Below are positions 17,811-27,818 of a stretch of 64,000 nucleotides of DNA, piece after piece. Where the stretch lies: positions 434,001 to 498,000 of the forward strand of contig NZ_FPEG01000003.1 in assembly GCF_900117395.1 (NCBI RefSeq). Direction: 5' to 3'. How positions within the stretch are numbered: the first letter of the stretch is position 1; every line of letters begins with the position of its first letter. Source of the stretch: Agrococcus sp. Marseille-P2731. Its GTDB lineage: Bacteria; Actinomycetota; Actinomycetes; Actinomycetales; Microbacteriaceae. Position numbers and translations under genes: made by a program. The notes beneath the pieces were generated by a model that was not told the origin of the DNA, did not search any database, and saw only the letters and a list, made by a program, of their open reading frames with translations.

Positions 17811-19485
17811 CCGGCGCTCCCTCCACCTCGGCCTCCAACACGGCTTCGATGATGCCCGGTCGAGACTGCGAGAGCGCCCGGCGCAGGCCCGCCCGATCGG
17901 TGACGCGCTCGTAGGGCCAGCCGTAGGCGGCGGCGAGGTGCTCGAGATCGATGTCGTGGGGGGTGCGCTGCACGCGCTCGAAGTCGCCCGGGTGCGCGCT
18001 GGCCGCCACCTCGAGCAGCGTGAAGAGGCTGCCGCCGCGGTCGTTGCCGACGACGATCTGCAGCCGCGGCCGCTCCTCCCCCGGCGGCACGTGGAGCCCG
18101 CCCGCGTCGTGCAGCAGCGCGAGGTCGCCGATCAGGAGCCGGGTGAGGCCGGGCGAGCCCGAGCGCGCGTGCGCGATGGCGATGCCGGATGCGGTGCTGA
18201 CGGTGCCGTCGATGCCCGCGAGCCCGCGGTTGGCCCTCGCGGTGACGGCCTTCGGCCCCGCGACGTCGTCGAGCTCGCGGATGAGCCGCGAGGCGGCGAC
18301 GACCAGCCGGTCGTGCGGCCAGGTGCGATCCCAGACCTGCGCGACGAGCTCGCGCCGGGTGATGGGCGTGCGCCCCTCGGCAAGCTCGGCGCGTGCGTAG
18401 TCTGCCCTGGTCAGGTCGGAGTCGGGCGCGGTCTCGCGATCGCGCTCCGCGGCGATCGCACGACCGGCGCTCACCCAGCGCTGCGTCCAGGCGCGGCCGG
18501 CGGTCTCGGTCTCCTCCGTCAGCTCCTCCACGACGACCCGGCCGCTCAGCACCGTCGAGCGGCCCGTGCCGCGCACGTTGTCCTGGTGCGCGCGGCCGAT
18601 CGTGACGACCTCGACGTCGGGGCGGCGGATGAGCCCGGTCACGGCCCGAGACAGGGTCGGGTGGCCGAGCACCACGACGCGGCGCACCTCGCCGCCCAGC
18701 TGCCCGATGACCTCGCGCGCGTGCTGCACCAGCGAGGGGCCGAAGCGGGCGCGCGAGGTGGGCTCGGCGATGAGCGGCGCACCGAGGATCTCGGCGACGT
18801 CGACAGCGCTCTCGCCCGCGTCGGCGCCCGCGATCACGACCGTGCCATCGGCGGGCAGCAGCGCCGCGGTCGACATCGGCGGGCGCTCGACGCGCTCGAC
18901 CGGCTCTCCGATCGCGGGCTCGCCGCCCGAGAGCGGCTCGCGGAAGGCGATGTTCAGCTGCACCGGGCCGGGCTCGGTGTGCCCGGCGTGCTCGGGCTCC
19001 CGCCAGCCCAGGGCGCTCCGCACCGCCATGACCGCGTCGCCCTCTGGGTCGTGCAGCGCATCCGCCCCCACGTCGAGCACGATGCGCGCGCCCTCGCCGA
19101 AGATGCCTGGCTGGCGCGTCGTCTGGTTCGCGCGCACCCCCTGCAGCTCGGCCGGCCGGTCGGCGGTGATGGCGATGACGGGCACGTCGCTGTGGTGCGC
19201 CTCGAGCATCGCCGGGTGGAGGTTGGCGAGCGCGGTGCCGCTCGTGACGACGATGGCGGCGGGCATGCCGGTCTCGCGCGCGAGGCCGAGCGCGAGGAAG
19301 GCGGCGCTGCGCTCGTCGATGCGCACGTGCAGGTCGAGCAGCCCGTCGCGGGATGCGCGGGCGGCGGCGAGCGCGATCGCCTGCGAGCGCGAGCCCGGGC
19401 AGACGATCAGGTCGGTCACTCCGGCCGCGGCGAGCGCTGCGACCAGCCGGTCGGCATACGCTGCGGCCGACAGGCTCTCAGGCAC
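17797..19485 (-). CDS. menD: MenD (SEPHCHC synthase)
   Basis: Thiamine-diphosphate enzyme joining isochorismate with 2-oxoglutarate; about 562 aa. VCPGSRSQAIALA, HVRIDERSAAFLALGLA and VVTSGTALANLHPA mark the N-terminal half, and the C-terminal half carries the ThDP-binding GDLALLHDAGGL with NDRGGSLF. I chose GTG at 19485, which overlaps the upstream gene's stop (GTGCCTGA) and leaves about 29 residues before VCPGSR as in other MenD proteins. An ATG at 19551 is possible but would overlap the neighbour by 74 bases. Confidence 0.92.
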   Translation of the reverse strand: MPESLSAAAYADRLVAALAAAGVTDLIVCPGSRSQAIALAAARASRDGLLDLHVRIDERSAAFLALGLARETGMPAAIVVTSGTALANLHPAMLEAHHSDVPVIAITADRPAELQGVRANQTTRQPGIFGEGARIVLDVGADALHDPEGDAVMAVRSALGWREPEHAGHTEPGPVQLNIAFREPLSGGEPAIGEPVERVERPPMSTAALLPADGTVVIAGADAGESAVDVAEILGAPLIAEPTSRARFGPSLVQHAREVIGQLGGEVRRVVVLGHPTLSRAVTGLIRRPDVEVVTIGRAHQDNVRGTGRSTVLSGRVVVEELTEETETAGRAWTQRWVSAGRAIAAERDRETAPDSDLTRADYARAELAEGRTPITRRELVAQVWDRTWPHDRLVVAASRLIRELDDVAGPKAVTARANRGLAGIDGTVSTASGIAIAHARSGSPGLTRLLIGDLALLHDAGGLHVPPGEERPRLQIVVGNDRGGSLFTLLEVAASAHPGDFERVQRTPHDIDLEHLAAAYGWPYERVTDRAGLRRALSQSRPGIIEAVLEAEVEGAPDAQR

Positions 19486-20017
19486 GCGCGGAATCGCCGT
19501 CGTCAGGAGCGCGGTGCTCCTGGCCGTCGGTGTCATCCTCGGGGGCCGCATCTGCGTCGTGCGACGTCGACCGCTTCGGCTTCGGCGACGGGCCCTCGGG
19601 GGCAGCAGGAACCGCCCCCTCTGCAGGGCCGGCCGTCGCCTCAGGCTCGCCGGCGATCGGCTCGTCGGCGGCCGCGGTGCGCTCTGCCTCCGGGACGCCG
19701 GTGAAGTCCTCGTCGTCGAGCGCGGCCAGCTGCGCCTCGAGCTCGGCGATGCGGCGGTCGGCCTCCTCGTCGCTCACGTCGCTCGAGCGCGTGAACGAGG
19801 GGTCGTCGTCAGGAGCGAAGGGGCGTGCGGAGGACCGCGGCCCCTTGCCCCACGCGAGCCAGCCGATCGAGCCGAACACCGGCAGCACCACGATCAGCAC
19901 GACCCACAGCACGCGGTTCAGGCGGCGGATGCGGCGATCGTCGGTGACCGTCAGGTCGACGAGCGCGTAGACCGTGACCACTAGGGCCAGGATCCCGCCA
20001 ATGATGAGCCACCGCAT
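19478..20017 (-). CDS. PLDc_N-domain membrane protein with acidic tail
   Basis: 179 aa. Two transmembrane segments (about 3-21 and 36-56) form the short domain also found at the N-terminus of phospholipase D-like proteins; here no HKD catalytic domain follows. The rest is an Ala/Glu/Asp/Pro-rich tail that looks disordered. ATG at 20017 follows TACCCT by 7 bases, so the leader is absent or nearly so. Its stop overlaps the menD start, placing menD, the SDR and the AI-2E gene behind this promoter. Function unknown. Confidence 0.8.
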   Translation of the reverse strand: MRWLIIGGILALVVTVYALVDLTVTDDRRIRRLNRVLWVVLIVVLPVFGSIGWLAWGKGPRSSARPFAPDDDPSFTRSSDVSDEEADRRIAELEAQLAALDDEDFTGVPEAERTAAADEPIAGEPEATAGPAEGAVPAAPEGPSPKPKRSTSHDADAAPEDDTDGQEHRAPDDGDSARA

Positions 20018-20066
20018 GTCACCCAGGGTAGGCCCCTTCGCTATGGGCCGCTCATAGACTTGACGC

Positions 20067-20384
20067 ATGTCCCCCTCCCTGCGCTACCTCGTCGTGCGCG
20101 CCCTGCTGTTCGTCGTGCCCTTCGCCGTGCTGATGATCGCGCGCGTGCCGTGGGTGCTGTCGCTGCTCGTCGCGCTCGCGTTCGCGTTCGCCGCCTCGAT
20201 CGTGTTCTTCGGCCGCCTGCGCGCCGAGGCGGCAGCCGACCTGCAGCGGATGCGCGACGGGCGCAAGCGCGCGGATGCGGCGCCCGACGATGGCGACGTC
20301 GAGGACGCGATGCTGCGCGACGACGACCTGCGCGACAGCCAGGACGACGACGGGACCGGGCCGGACGCATCCGCCCGCCCCTGA
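20067..20384 (+). CDS. DUF4229 small membrane protein
   Basis: 105 aa: two transmembrane segments (about 8-26 and 30-48) separated by a tight turn, then FFGRLRAEAAADLQRMR and an acidic tail, the pattern of DUF4229. ATG at 20067 follows TAGACT by 6 bases. It is divergent from the PLDc_N gene with only 49 bases between starts. Function unknown. Confidence 0.8.
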   Translation: MSPSLRYLVVRALLFVVPFAVLMIARVPWVLSLLVALAFAFAASIVFFGRLRAEAAADLQRMRDGRKRADAAPDDGDVEDAMLRDDDLRDSQDDDGTGPDASARP

Positions 20385-20409
20385 GGGCCGCGCGCGCTCG
20401 TGCCGGGCG

Positions 20410-21405
20410 CTACGGGACGCTGACGAAGCCCGCCGGGCCACCCCAGATGGCCACGGCGAGTCCGACGCCGTAGAGCAGCGCCGTCATGCCGGTGAGGCCG
20501 AGCGCCGTGATGAGGTCGCGCGGCGTGCGCGCGAGCGCGACGATCACCATCGCGGGGCCGGCGAGCAGCAGCACCGCGAAGACCATGACGCCGTAGGCGA
20601 GCGCGTAGGCGAACAACCAGAGGATCACGAAGGGCACGAGCATCAGGGCGATGTAGAGCGCCTTCGACGGCCGTCGCCCGATGATCGTCGCGAGGCTGCG
20701 CTTGCCCGCAGCGCGGTCGGTCTCGATGTCGCGCAGGTTGTTGCACAGCATGAGCGCCGCCGAGATCGCACCGATCGCGATGCCGAGCGCGATGGAGTCC
20801 TCGGTGGCGCGGCCGATGATCGCGTAGGTCGTGCCGACGACGGCGACGGGCCCGAAGAACAGGAACGCCATCAGCTCGCCGAGCGCGTAGTAGCCGTAGG
20901 GGCGCTTGCCGCCCGTGTACGTCCACGCCGCGACGATGCAGACGACGCCGACGAGCAGCAGCCACCAGCGGCCGGAGAGCACGACGACCAGGATGCCCGC
21001 GAGCGCACCCGCCGCGAGGAACGCGATCGCGACGTCGCGCACCGTCCGCGCGGCTGCCTTGCCCGCGCCGACCAGCCTGCCGGGGCCGACGCGCACCGCA
21101 TCCGTGCCCTTGACCCCGTCGGAGTAGTCGTTGGCGAAGTTCACGCCGATCTGCAGGAAGACGGCGAGCGCGAGGCACGCGAGCGCGATGCCCAGGTGGT
21201 AGCCCTCGGCGTTGAAGGCAGCAGCCGTGCCGAGCGCGACGGGCGCGATCGCCATGCCGAGGGTGCGCGGGCGGGCGGCGGCGATCCAGTCGCGCCACGT
21301 CGCGGGCGAGGGCGTCTCGCCGCGCTCCTGCGCTCGCCTCGCCGGATTGCCGGACCGGGGCTGGATGCCCGATCGGGCCTGCTTGCCTGAGCTCTGCTGC
21401 GCCAT
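20410..21405 (-). CDS. menA: 1,4-dihydroxy-2-naphthoate polyprenyltransferase MenA
   Basis: Membrane prenyltransferase that attaches the polyprenyl chain to DHNA with loss of CO2; 331 aa with about eight to nine transmembrane segments. The prenyl-diphosphate motif NDYSDGVKGTD (about 89-99) and the second aspartate motif NNLRDIETDRAAGKRS (about 217-232) are intact. The N-terminal 35 residues are basic and Ser/Gln-rich. ATG at 21405 has TACCAT 7 bases upstream and GAGGGG directly in front, so both leaderless and SD starts are possible. Confidence 0.93.
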   Translation of the reverse strand: MAQQSSGKQARSGIQPRSGNPARRAQERGETPSPATWRDWIAAARPRTLGMAIAPVALGTAAAFNAEGYHLGIALACLALAVFLQIGVNFANDYSDGVKGTDAVRVGPGRLVGAGKAAARTVRDVAIAFLAAGALAGILVVVLSGRWWLLLVGVVCIVAAWTYTGGKRPYGYYALGELMAFLFFGPVAVVGTTYAIIGRATEDSIALGIAIGAISAALMLCNNLRDIETDRAAGKRSLATIIGRRPSKALYIALMLVPFVILWLFAYALAYGVMVFAVLLLAGPAMVIVALARTPRDLITALGLTGMTALLYGVGLAVAIWGGPAGFVSVP

Positions 21406-21431
21406 CCCCTCGATGGTATTCCCCGCCGGGG

Positions 21432-22439
21432 TCAGCCGAAGAAGCCGCGGCGCCTGCGCTCCTGCGTGCGGCTGGCGACGAGCCGCGCCAGGCGCTTGCG
21501 GTCGGGCTTGCCGGATGCGGTGGTCGGCATCACCGAGACCGTCACCAGGTGGTTGGGCCGGGCGGGCTTGCCGAGGGCGTTCGCGACCGCCGACCGGATC
21601 TCGGCGAGGGAGGGCTTGAGGGTCGTCACGACCGCCGGCACCTCGCCCCACTCTGCGTGCGGTGCTGCGACGACGACCGCGTCGGGCGCGAACACCTGCA
21701 CGACGTGCTCGACGGCGGCGAGCGAGACCTTGATGCCGCCTGAGTTGATGACGTCGTCGATGCGGCCCGAGACCTGCAGCGTGCCGCCGATCAGCGAGCC
21801 CGCGTCGCCCGTCTTGTACCAGCGGGTGCCGATCGCGTCGGCGTGGAAGCGCTGCGCGGTGAGCTCCGCATCCTCGTAGCCGTCGGCCAGCTGCGGCCCG
21901 GCGATCTCGATCTGGTCGGTCAGGCGCACCTTCACGTCGCGCAGCGGCCGGCCATCCCAGACGCAGCCGCCGACCGTCTCGGTGGCGCCGTAGGTGCGCG
22001 TGATGCGCCAACCCAGGCGCGCGGCGCGCTCGATCAGGCCGAGCGGCGCGCGCTGGCCACCCAGCAGGATGCGGTCGAGGCGCGCGATCGGGCCGATGAA
22101 CGAGCGGTCGAGCGATGCTGCGTCGACGAGCCGCGCGAGCTGCGTCGGCACGAGCGAGGTGTACTTGCGGTCGTGCTCGAGGCTCTGCACGGCCTCGACG
22201 AAGGCCTCAGCGGTGAAGGCACCGGCGGTGCGGACGAGCGGGGCGCCGCTCACCTCGTTGCGCCAGATCACGTTGAGGCCTGCGATGTAGTGCTCCGGCA
22301 GCGCCAGCACCCACTGCCCGGGTGCTCCGAGCCGGTCGATGGCGGCGTCGGTCGAGGCGGCGATCGCCTCGTCGGAGAGCACGACGCGCTTGGGAACGCC
22401 GCTGGATCCACTCGTCTCGACGACGACTCCCACGGGCAC
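21432..22439 (-). CDS. menE: o-Succinylbenzoate-CoA ligase MenE (short actinobacterial form)
   Basis: Activates o-succinylbenzoate with ATP and CoA; 335 aa, shorter than enteric MenE because the N-terminal lobe begins almost at the P-loop (TSGSSGVPKRV, about 9-19). Other ANL motifs are YGATE (about 155-159), YKTGD (about 218-222), GRIDDVINSGG (about 233-243) and the catalytic lysine in ASGKPDRKRL (about 313-322). A strong AGGAGG precedes GTG at 22433; GTG at 22439 is two codons earlier. It lies 41 bases downstream of menB on the same strand. Confidence 0.92.
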   Translation of the reverse strand: MPVGVVVETSGSSGVPKRVVLSDEAIAASTDAAIDRLGAPGQWVLALPEHYIAGLNVIWRNEVSGAPLVRTAGAFTAEAFVEAVQSLEHDRKYTSLVPTQLARLVDAASLDRSFIGPIARLDRILLGGQRAPLGLIERAARLGWRITRTYGATETVGGCVWDGRPLRDVKVRLTDQIEIAGPQLADGYEDAELTAQRFHADAIGTRWYKTGDAGSLIGGTLQVSGRIDDVINSGGIKVSLAAVEHVVQVFAPDAVVVAAPHAEWGEVPAVVTTLKPSLAEIRSAVANALGKPARPNHLVTVSVMPTTASGKPDRKRLARLVASRTQERRRRGFFG

Positions 22440-22480
22440 CTCCTCTGCGCTGCGCTGCTGCTGTTCGGTCGGTCGTCTGG

Positions 22481-23380
<900 letters not shown>

Positions 23381-23447
23381 GGTGCCAGCCTAGCGAGCGC
23401 CGCGCCGTGCTTGGTGGGCGGTTCGGCTGCTCGGCGCACGCTGGCGC

Positions 23448-24500
23448 TCACACCGCTGGGCACGGCTCGGTCGGTGCGCTGTGCTCGTTGAGCGGCGTGC
23501 ACAGCCACTCGGTCACGGCACCGCGATCGTCGCGCACGATGCGGATCCCCAGGTCGAACCAGCTCATGCTGGCCGGGCCGCCGACCATGACCGCCGAGCG
23601 GAGCTCCAGGTGCGTGGGCGCCAGCGCCGTGACGAAGGCGTTGGCGTCGTGCTGGATGTCTCCGTCGGGCACCTCAGGGCAGCTGCCGTCGGCGCGGCAC
23701 CGCTCGGCGACCGCGACCGCGATCGCCCCGGCTCGCTCGATCACCTCGGGATCGAGGGTGGCCTCGTAGAAGGCCTCGGTCGGCGTCGCCCGATCGCCGT
23801 CCACCACGAAGGCGGTGCCCTGCGCCGTGACCATCGGGTCGTCCTGGACGTCGAAGCTGTAGACACCGGGGTGCAGCTGCGACGGAGCAGCCATCGACAG
23901 CTCCTCCCCTGCGATCAGCGGGACGAAGGCACCGCCGTTGCCGAAGACCGTGACGGGCTCGACGAGCGATTCCGTCAGCTGCCACGCGCCCGCTGCGCGC
24001 TCGGCGGTCAAGGGGCGCACGACCTCGTCGCCGTCGACCTCGTAGGACACCTCGACCGTCGCCTCGTCGCCGTCGATGTGCACGAGCCGCACCGCGGGGC
24101 GCGCGATCGGCTCTGCCGACTGCAGCACCGCATCCGACACCGACCGCGCCGCGCGCGAGCCCGACACCATCGCCTCGGCATCGACAGCACGACCCTCGAC
24201 GATCGCCGTGAGGTATCGCATCGCGGTCGCCCCGAGGCGATCCTCGTCGGCGCCCACCGCCGCCCGCTCGGCCAGCTGGATGCCGCCGGGGACCAGCGCA
24301 CCGACGATCGCCCCGACAACGCCGGCGACGAGCACGTGCCGCCAGTCGATGCCGCGGCGGCGGGCGGGGCGCGGCGCCGGCTCGTCGCGGGCGTCGGGAT
24401 CGCTCGTGTGCGCTGGCCGCACGGTGACCGGCTGCTCGAGCGCGGGCAGCGGCGCATCGCCCGCCGGGGGCATCACGAACTCGGGCATCGACGACGACAC
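23448..24500 (-). CDS. Hypothetical single-pass membrane protein, paralogue of the next gene
   Basis: 350 aa. Layout: a Pro-rich cytoplasmic N-terminus opening with MPEFVMP, one transmembrane helix (about 54-76, HVLVAGVVGAIVGALVPGG), then an extracellular part of about 270 residues with two conserved cysteine-bearing stretches (RCRADGSCPEV and EWLCTPLNE). It shares this plan, order and local motifs (SAEPI, GxYxxD, FVVDGD) with the protein at 24614-25765, so the two are a tandem duplication. A GATGAT stretch ends 6 bases before GTG 24500. Function unknown; a surface or cell-wall role is only inferred. Confidence 0.75.
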   Translation of the reverse strand: MSSSMPEFVMPPAGDAPLPALEQPVTVRPAHTSDPDARDEPAPRPARRRGIDWRHVLVAGVVGAIVGALVPGGIQLAERAAVGADEDRLGATAMRYLTAIVEGRAVDAEAMVSGSRAARSVSDAVLQSAEPIARPAVRLVHIDGDEATVEVSYEVDGDEVVRPLTAERAAGAWQLTESLVEPVTVFGNGGAFVPLIAGEELSMAAPSQLHPGVYSFDVQDDPMVTAQGTAFVVDGDRATPTEAFYEATLDPEVIERAGAIAVAVAERCRADGSCPEVPDGDIQHDANAFVTALAPTHLELRSAVMVGGPASMSWFDLGIRIVRDDRGAVTEWLCTPLNEHSAPTEPCPAV

Positions 24501-24613
24501 CGCATCATCATCGCGCGGATCGCGCGACTCGACGCCGCTTCCGCCCGCATCGTTGCAGAACGGATGCCGAAGCGTCCGTGCAGGGGCTCAGAGCGTGGAG
24601 AGCGCGCAGGTGC

Positions 24614-25765
24614 TCAGAGCGTGCAGCCCCGCAGCGCCTCCGGCTCCCCCGGCTCGCCGCAGCGCCACTCCGTCGGCACGCCGCGGTCGTCGAGCAGCGC
24701 CCGCAGCCGCACGTCGAACCACTCCGTCTCGGGGTCGGAGCCGTCGGTGCCGCGTCCGTCGCCGCCGACCGCCATGATCGACACGACCAGCTCGACGACC
24801 CCGGCCGCGGCGTCGACCTCGACCGGGTAGGGATCGCCGACCGGCAGCAGGCTCAGCCCGAAGTCGACCGGGCACCGCGCGCGCATCTGGCAGTCCGCGA
24901 CCACGTCGAGCGCGAGCTCGGTGGCGTAGTCGCGGATGCGCGGCACGACCCCTGCGGTCACGTACGGCACCGTCGGCGTGCGCACGTCGCCGTCCACCAC
25001 GAACCGGTCACCGCCCGAGAGGAAGAACGCCCCCGAGTAGGCGTCGATCGTGTAGCTGCCGGGATAGAGCAGCACGGGCGAGCGGCCATCGAGCGGCACG
25101 CCCGCGACCTCGACGCGGCCGATTGGCTCCCGGAAGCGCACGTCGGCCACCTCGGCGAGCGAGTCCTGCAGCTGCCACTCCCCGTCGATGAGGGCCGCGT
25201 CCAGCGCGCGGAGCACGTCGGCGCCGCCCACCCGGAACCGCACGTGCGCCGCGCCCGAGGCGCCGTCGACCTGCACGAGCTGCACCGAGAAGTCGGTGAT
25301 CGGCTCCGCCGACGCCAGCACCGCATCCGGCGCGACGCGCCCGCTGCTCGTCACCGGTGCGAGCGCCGTCGCGACGCCGGAGCGCCCGGTCGCGATCGCG
25401 GTCAGGTAGTCGAGGGCGACGCCGCGCAGGCTCTCCGCCTGCGCGCTGGCCGTCGTGTCGTCGAGCGCGCGCATCGCGGTCGGGACCGCGATGCCGAGCA
25501 GCGTGCCGACGATGCCCGCGACGAGCAGCTGTCGCCAGCCGAAGCGGAGGGCGGGATGCGCTGTCGCAGGGCGCCCCGGGATGCGGAACGGGTCAGGACC
25601 GCCAGCGGATCGCGGCGGTTCGGCCACGAGCGCCTGCTGCCGCCGAGCGCTCTGATCGACCGCGTCGGATCGCCCCTGGGCGCGCGCTGCGGGACGAGCC
25701 GCAGCCGCCGCCTGGGGCGGTGCCTCGAACTGCGGCATCTCGAACTCCGGCATCGCCGTCGACAC
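24614..25765 (-). CDS. Hypothetical single-pass membrane protein, paralogue of the previous gene
   Basis: 383 aa. N-terminus MPEFEMPQFEAPP, a longer disordered cytoplasmic stretch, one transmembrane helix (about 78-98, LLVAGIVGTLLGIAVPTAM) and a large extracellular domain. Shared landmarks with its neighbour include YLTAI, VLASAEPI, YPGSYTIDAYSG, DRFVVDGDVRTPT, a CxxxxxC pair (DCQMRARCPV) and a C-terminal EWRCGEP. The N-terminal DNA around the start (GTGTCG, then ATGCC) is also alike. Function unknown. Confidence 0.75.
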   Translation of the reverse strand: MSTAMPEFEMPQFEAPPQAAAAARPAARAQGRSDAVDQSARRQQALVAEPPRSAGGPDPFRIPGRPATAHPALRFGWRQLLVAGIVGTLLGIAVPTAMRALDDTTASAQAESLRGVALDYLTAIATGRSGVATALAPVTSSGRVAPDAVLASAEPITDFSVQLVQVDGASGAAHVRFRVGGADVLRALDAALIDGEWQLQDSLAEVADVRFREPIGRVEVAGVPLDGRSPVLLYPGSYTIDAYSGAFFLSGGDRFVVDGDVRTPTVPYVTAGVVPRIRDYATELALDVVADCQMRARCPVDFGLSLLPVGDPYPVEVDAAAGVVELVVSIMAVGGDGRGTDGSDPETEWFDVRLRALLDDRGVPTEWRCGEPGEPEALRGCTL

Positions 25766-25813
25766 GGCATCATTGTCGCGCCGCCCACCGGGCTGCGGAA
25801 GATGCGATCTGCG

Positions 25814-26227
25814 TCAGGCAGGGGTCGACAGCGCCTCGAGGAAGCCCCAGCCGAACGAGGTGGCCGCCGCGAAGAGCACGAGGAACGCGAGCCCCAAGGC
25901 GACGCCGAAGAGGCCCGTGCGTCGCCCATCCGCCGTGGTCGCCGCCATCGCGCCGCAGACGACCCCCGCGCATCCGACGACCGAGGCGACGATCACCATG
26001 GTGAGCACCAGCGGGAGCTCGCCCTCCCGCGGCGCGAAGAGGTGGCTGAGCTGCTGCACGAGCGAGACGACCTGCAGGACGACCGCGAGCGCCAGCAGCC
26101 AGAGCGAGACGGGGCCGAGCCGCGCGCGGCGGCGCTGCGACGGCGTGGTGCGCGCTGCCGGGCGGTCGGAGGCGCGGGCAGCGCTCCGGTCGGAGCTCGG
26201 CTCGGAGCGCAGCAGGTCGTCGATCAT
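25814..26227 (-). CDS. Hypothetical three-TM membrane protein
   Basis: 137 aa. A charged N-terminus of about 38 residues is followed by three hydrophobic segments (about 41-60, 70-92 and 105-126). No family is recognised; it resembles the DUF4190-like small actinobacterial proteins only in layout. ATG at 26227 follows TACGAT by 6 bases. A neighbouring small membrane protein gene lies 56 bases upstream on the same strand. Confidence 0.7.
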   Translation of the reverse strand: MIDDLLRSEPSSDRSAARASDRPAARTTPSQRRRARLGPVSLWLLALAVVLQVVSLVQQLSHLFAPREGELPLVLTMVIVASVVGCAGVVCGAMAATTADGRRTGLFGVALGLAFLVLFAAATSFGWGFLEALSTPA

Positions 26228-26283
26228 CCGGCGATCGTATGCAGGCACCGGTGCGCGCCGCACGAGGCGCGCCACCGCATCCG

Positions 26284-26616
26284 CTACTGCAGGATGCCGA
26301 CGGTGAGGGCGATGATGAGGAACACCACGGGGTTCGAGATCACGAGCACCCCCGCGGCGATCGCCGCCATCGTGACGTTGCCGGTGCCGCGCTTGACGAG
26401 GGCAGTGACGGCGAAGGCCACCGCGAGCAGCGTGATGACGCCCCACACCGGCAACAGCCAGATCACCAGGCCGTCGAGATCGACCCACGCGATGCCGAAC
26501 GACACGAGGAAGCTCGCGCCGCTGAGCGCAGCGCCGACGAGCGCGAGCACGCCCCAGACGGGATTGCGGCGACGCTGCACGGCGCGCGTATCGATCACCC
26601 ATGGCAGCTCGGTCAC
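26284..26616 (-). CDS. Hypothetical small membrane protein
   Basis: 110 aa. N-terminal VTELPWVIDTRAVQRRRNPV is followed by four hydrophobic segments (about 19-38, 43-58, 61-76 and 82-108). GTG at 26616 follows CAGAAT by 6 bases. It is divergent from menC with 34 bases between the starts. No function can be assigned; it resembles other small actinobacterial membrane proteins only in layout. Confidence 0.65.
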   Translation of the reverse strand: MTELPWVIDTRAVQRRRNPVWGVLALVGAALSGASFLVSFGIAWVDLDGLVIWLLPVWGVITLLAVAFAVTALVKRGTGNVTMAAIAAGVLVISNPVVFLIIALTVGILQ

Positions 26617-26650
26617 GCGTCGATTCTGCCAGGCGTGCGAGCATGGGCGC

Positions 26651-27622
26651 GTGGACCTCGACTTCGAGCGGCTCGCCGACCGCATGCACGTGGTGTCGCT
26701 GCCGCTCGCGACCCGCTTCCGCGGTGTCGAGCATCGTGAGGTGGCGCTGCTGTCGGGGCCGGCTGGGTGGGGCGAGTGGAGCCCGTTCCTCGAGTACGAG
26801 CCGGCCGAGGCTGCGCGCTGGCTGCGCGCTGCGCTCGAGGACGCCGAGCTCGAGCGGCCAGCGCTCGTGCGGGAGCGGATCCCGGTGAACGCGACCCTGC
26901 CGGCCGTGGCGCCGGAGGCCGTCGAGGGTGTGCTCGCGCGCTTCGACGGCTGCCGCACGGTGAAGGTGAAGGTCGCCGAGCGCGGCCAGACGCTCGACGA
27001 CGACATGGCACGGGTCGCCCGGGTGCGGGCGCTGCTGCCGGATGCGCGCATCAGGCTCGACGCGAACGGCGGCTGGAACCCTGACGAGGCCGAGACCGCG
27101 ATCCGCGCGCTCGAGCGCTTCGACCTGGAGTACGTCGAGCAGCCCTGCGCGACCGTGCCGGAGCTGGCGGAGCTGCGGATGCGGGTGCACCGCCTCGCGA
27201 TCCCCATCGCCGCCGACGAGTCGGTGCGCAAGGCCGAGGACCCGCTGCTGGTCGCGCGGGCGGGTGCCGCCGATGTGCTGGTCGTCAAGGCGCAGCCGCT
27301 CGGCGGGATCCGCGCAGCGCTCGCGATCGTCGCCGAGGCCGGTCTGCCCGCCGTGGTCTCGAGTGCCCTCGACTCCTCCGTCGGACTGTCGCTCGGTGCC
27401 GCGCTCGCCGGGTCCCTGCCTTCGCTGCCCTTCGACTGCGGGCTCGGCACCGGCGCGCTGCTCGCGGCCGATGTGACGCCGACGCCGCTGGTGCCGGTCG
27501 CGGGCGAGATCACCGCCGCGCGCGTGGCGCCAGACCCCGCGCTGCTCGCGTCCCACGCCGCCTCGCCCGAGCGCACCGAGCACTGGCGAGCCCGCCTCGC
27601 GGCGGCCCTCCCCCACCTCTGA
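26651..27622 (+). CDS. menC: o-Succinylbenzoate synthase MenC (enolase superfamily)
   Basis: Dehydrates SHCHC to o-succinylbenzoate; 323 aa, the short actinobacterial MenC length. Enolase-superfamily sites are visible: the KVKVAE base (about 109-114), DANGGW (about 136-141, metal Asp), VEQPCATVPEL with the metal Glu, AADES (about 189-193), and the second lysine in VVKAQPLGG. GTG at 26651 is the in-frame start; an ATG at 26643 is out of frame. It completes the menaquinone set of this region. Confidence 0.9.
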   Translation: MDLDFERLADRMHVVSLPLATRFRGVEHREVALLSGPAGWGEWSPFLEYEPAEAARWLRAALEDAELERPALVRERIPVNATLPAVAPEAVEGVLARFDGCRTVKVKVAERGQTLDDDMARVARVRALLPDARIRLDANGGWNPDEAETAIRALERFDLEYVEQPCATVPELAELRMRVHRLAIPIAADESVRKAEDPLLVARAGAADVLVVKAQPLGGIRAALAIVAEAGLPAVVSSALDSSVGLSLGAALAGSLPSLPFDCGLGTGALLAADVTPTPLVPVAGEITAARVAPDPALLASHAASPERTEHWRARLAAALPHL

Positions 27623-27685
27623 CACGAGGTGCTCGACGCGCGCGCCGGCAGCGCATGCCGGCCGGAGCGCCATCCACCCGTCCTT

Positions 27686-27744
27686 CAACCGGTGAGGCGG
27701 TCGAAGGACCGGATAGTCCGGCCGAGACGCGCCACCACCGGTTG
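27686..27744. repeat. Nested CCGG palindrome downstream of menC
   Basis: Outer arms CAACCGGTG (27686-27694) and CACCGGTTG (27736-27744), with an inner GGAC...GTCC stem (27706-27719). It lies between the menC stop and the DUF559 start. It may terminate menC; similar CCGG-centred palindromes stand after other genes in the window. Confidence 0.55.
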
Positions 27745-27818
27745 GCGGGCAGCCGCACTGTCCACAACCGGGGTCTGCCTCGCTTCGCTCCCGGCTGCAC
27801 CTGCCCGACCATGCCGCG

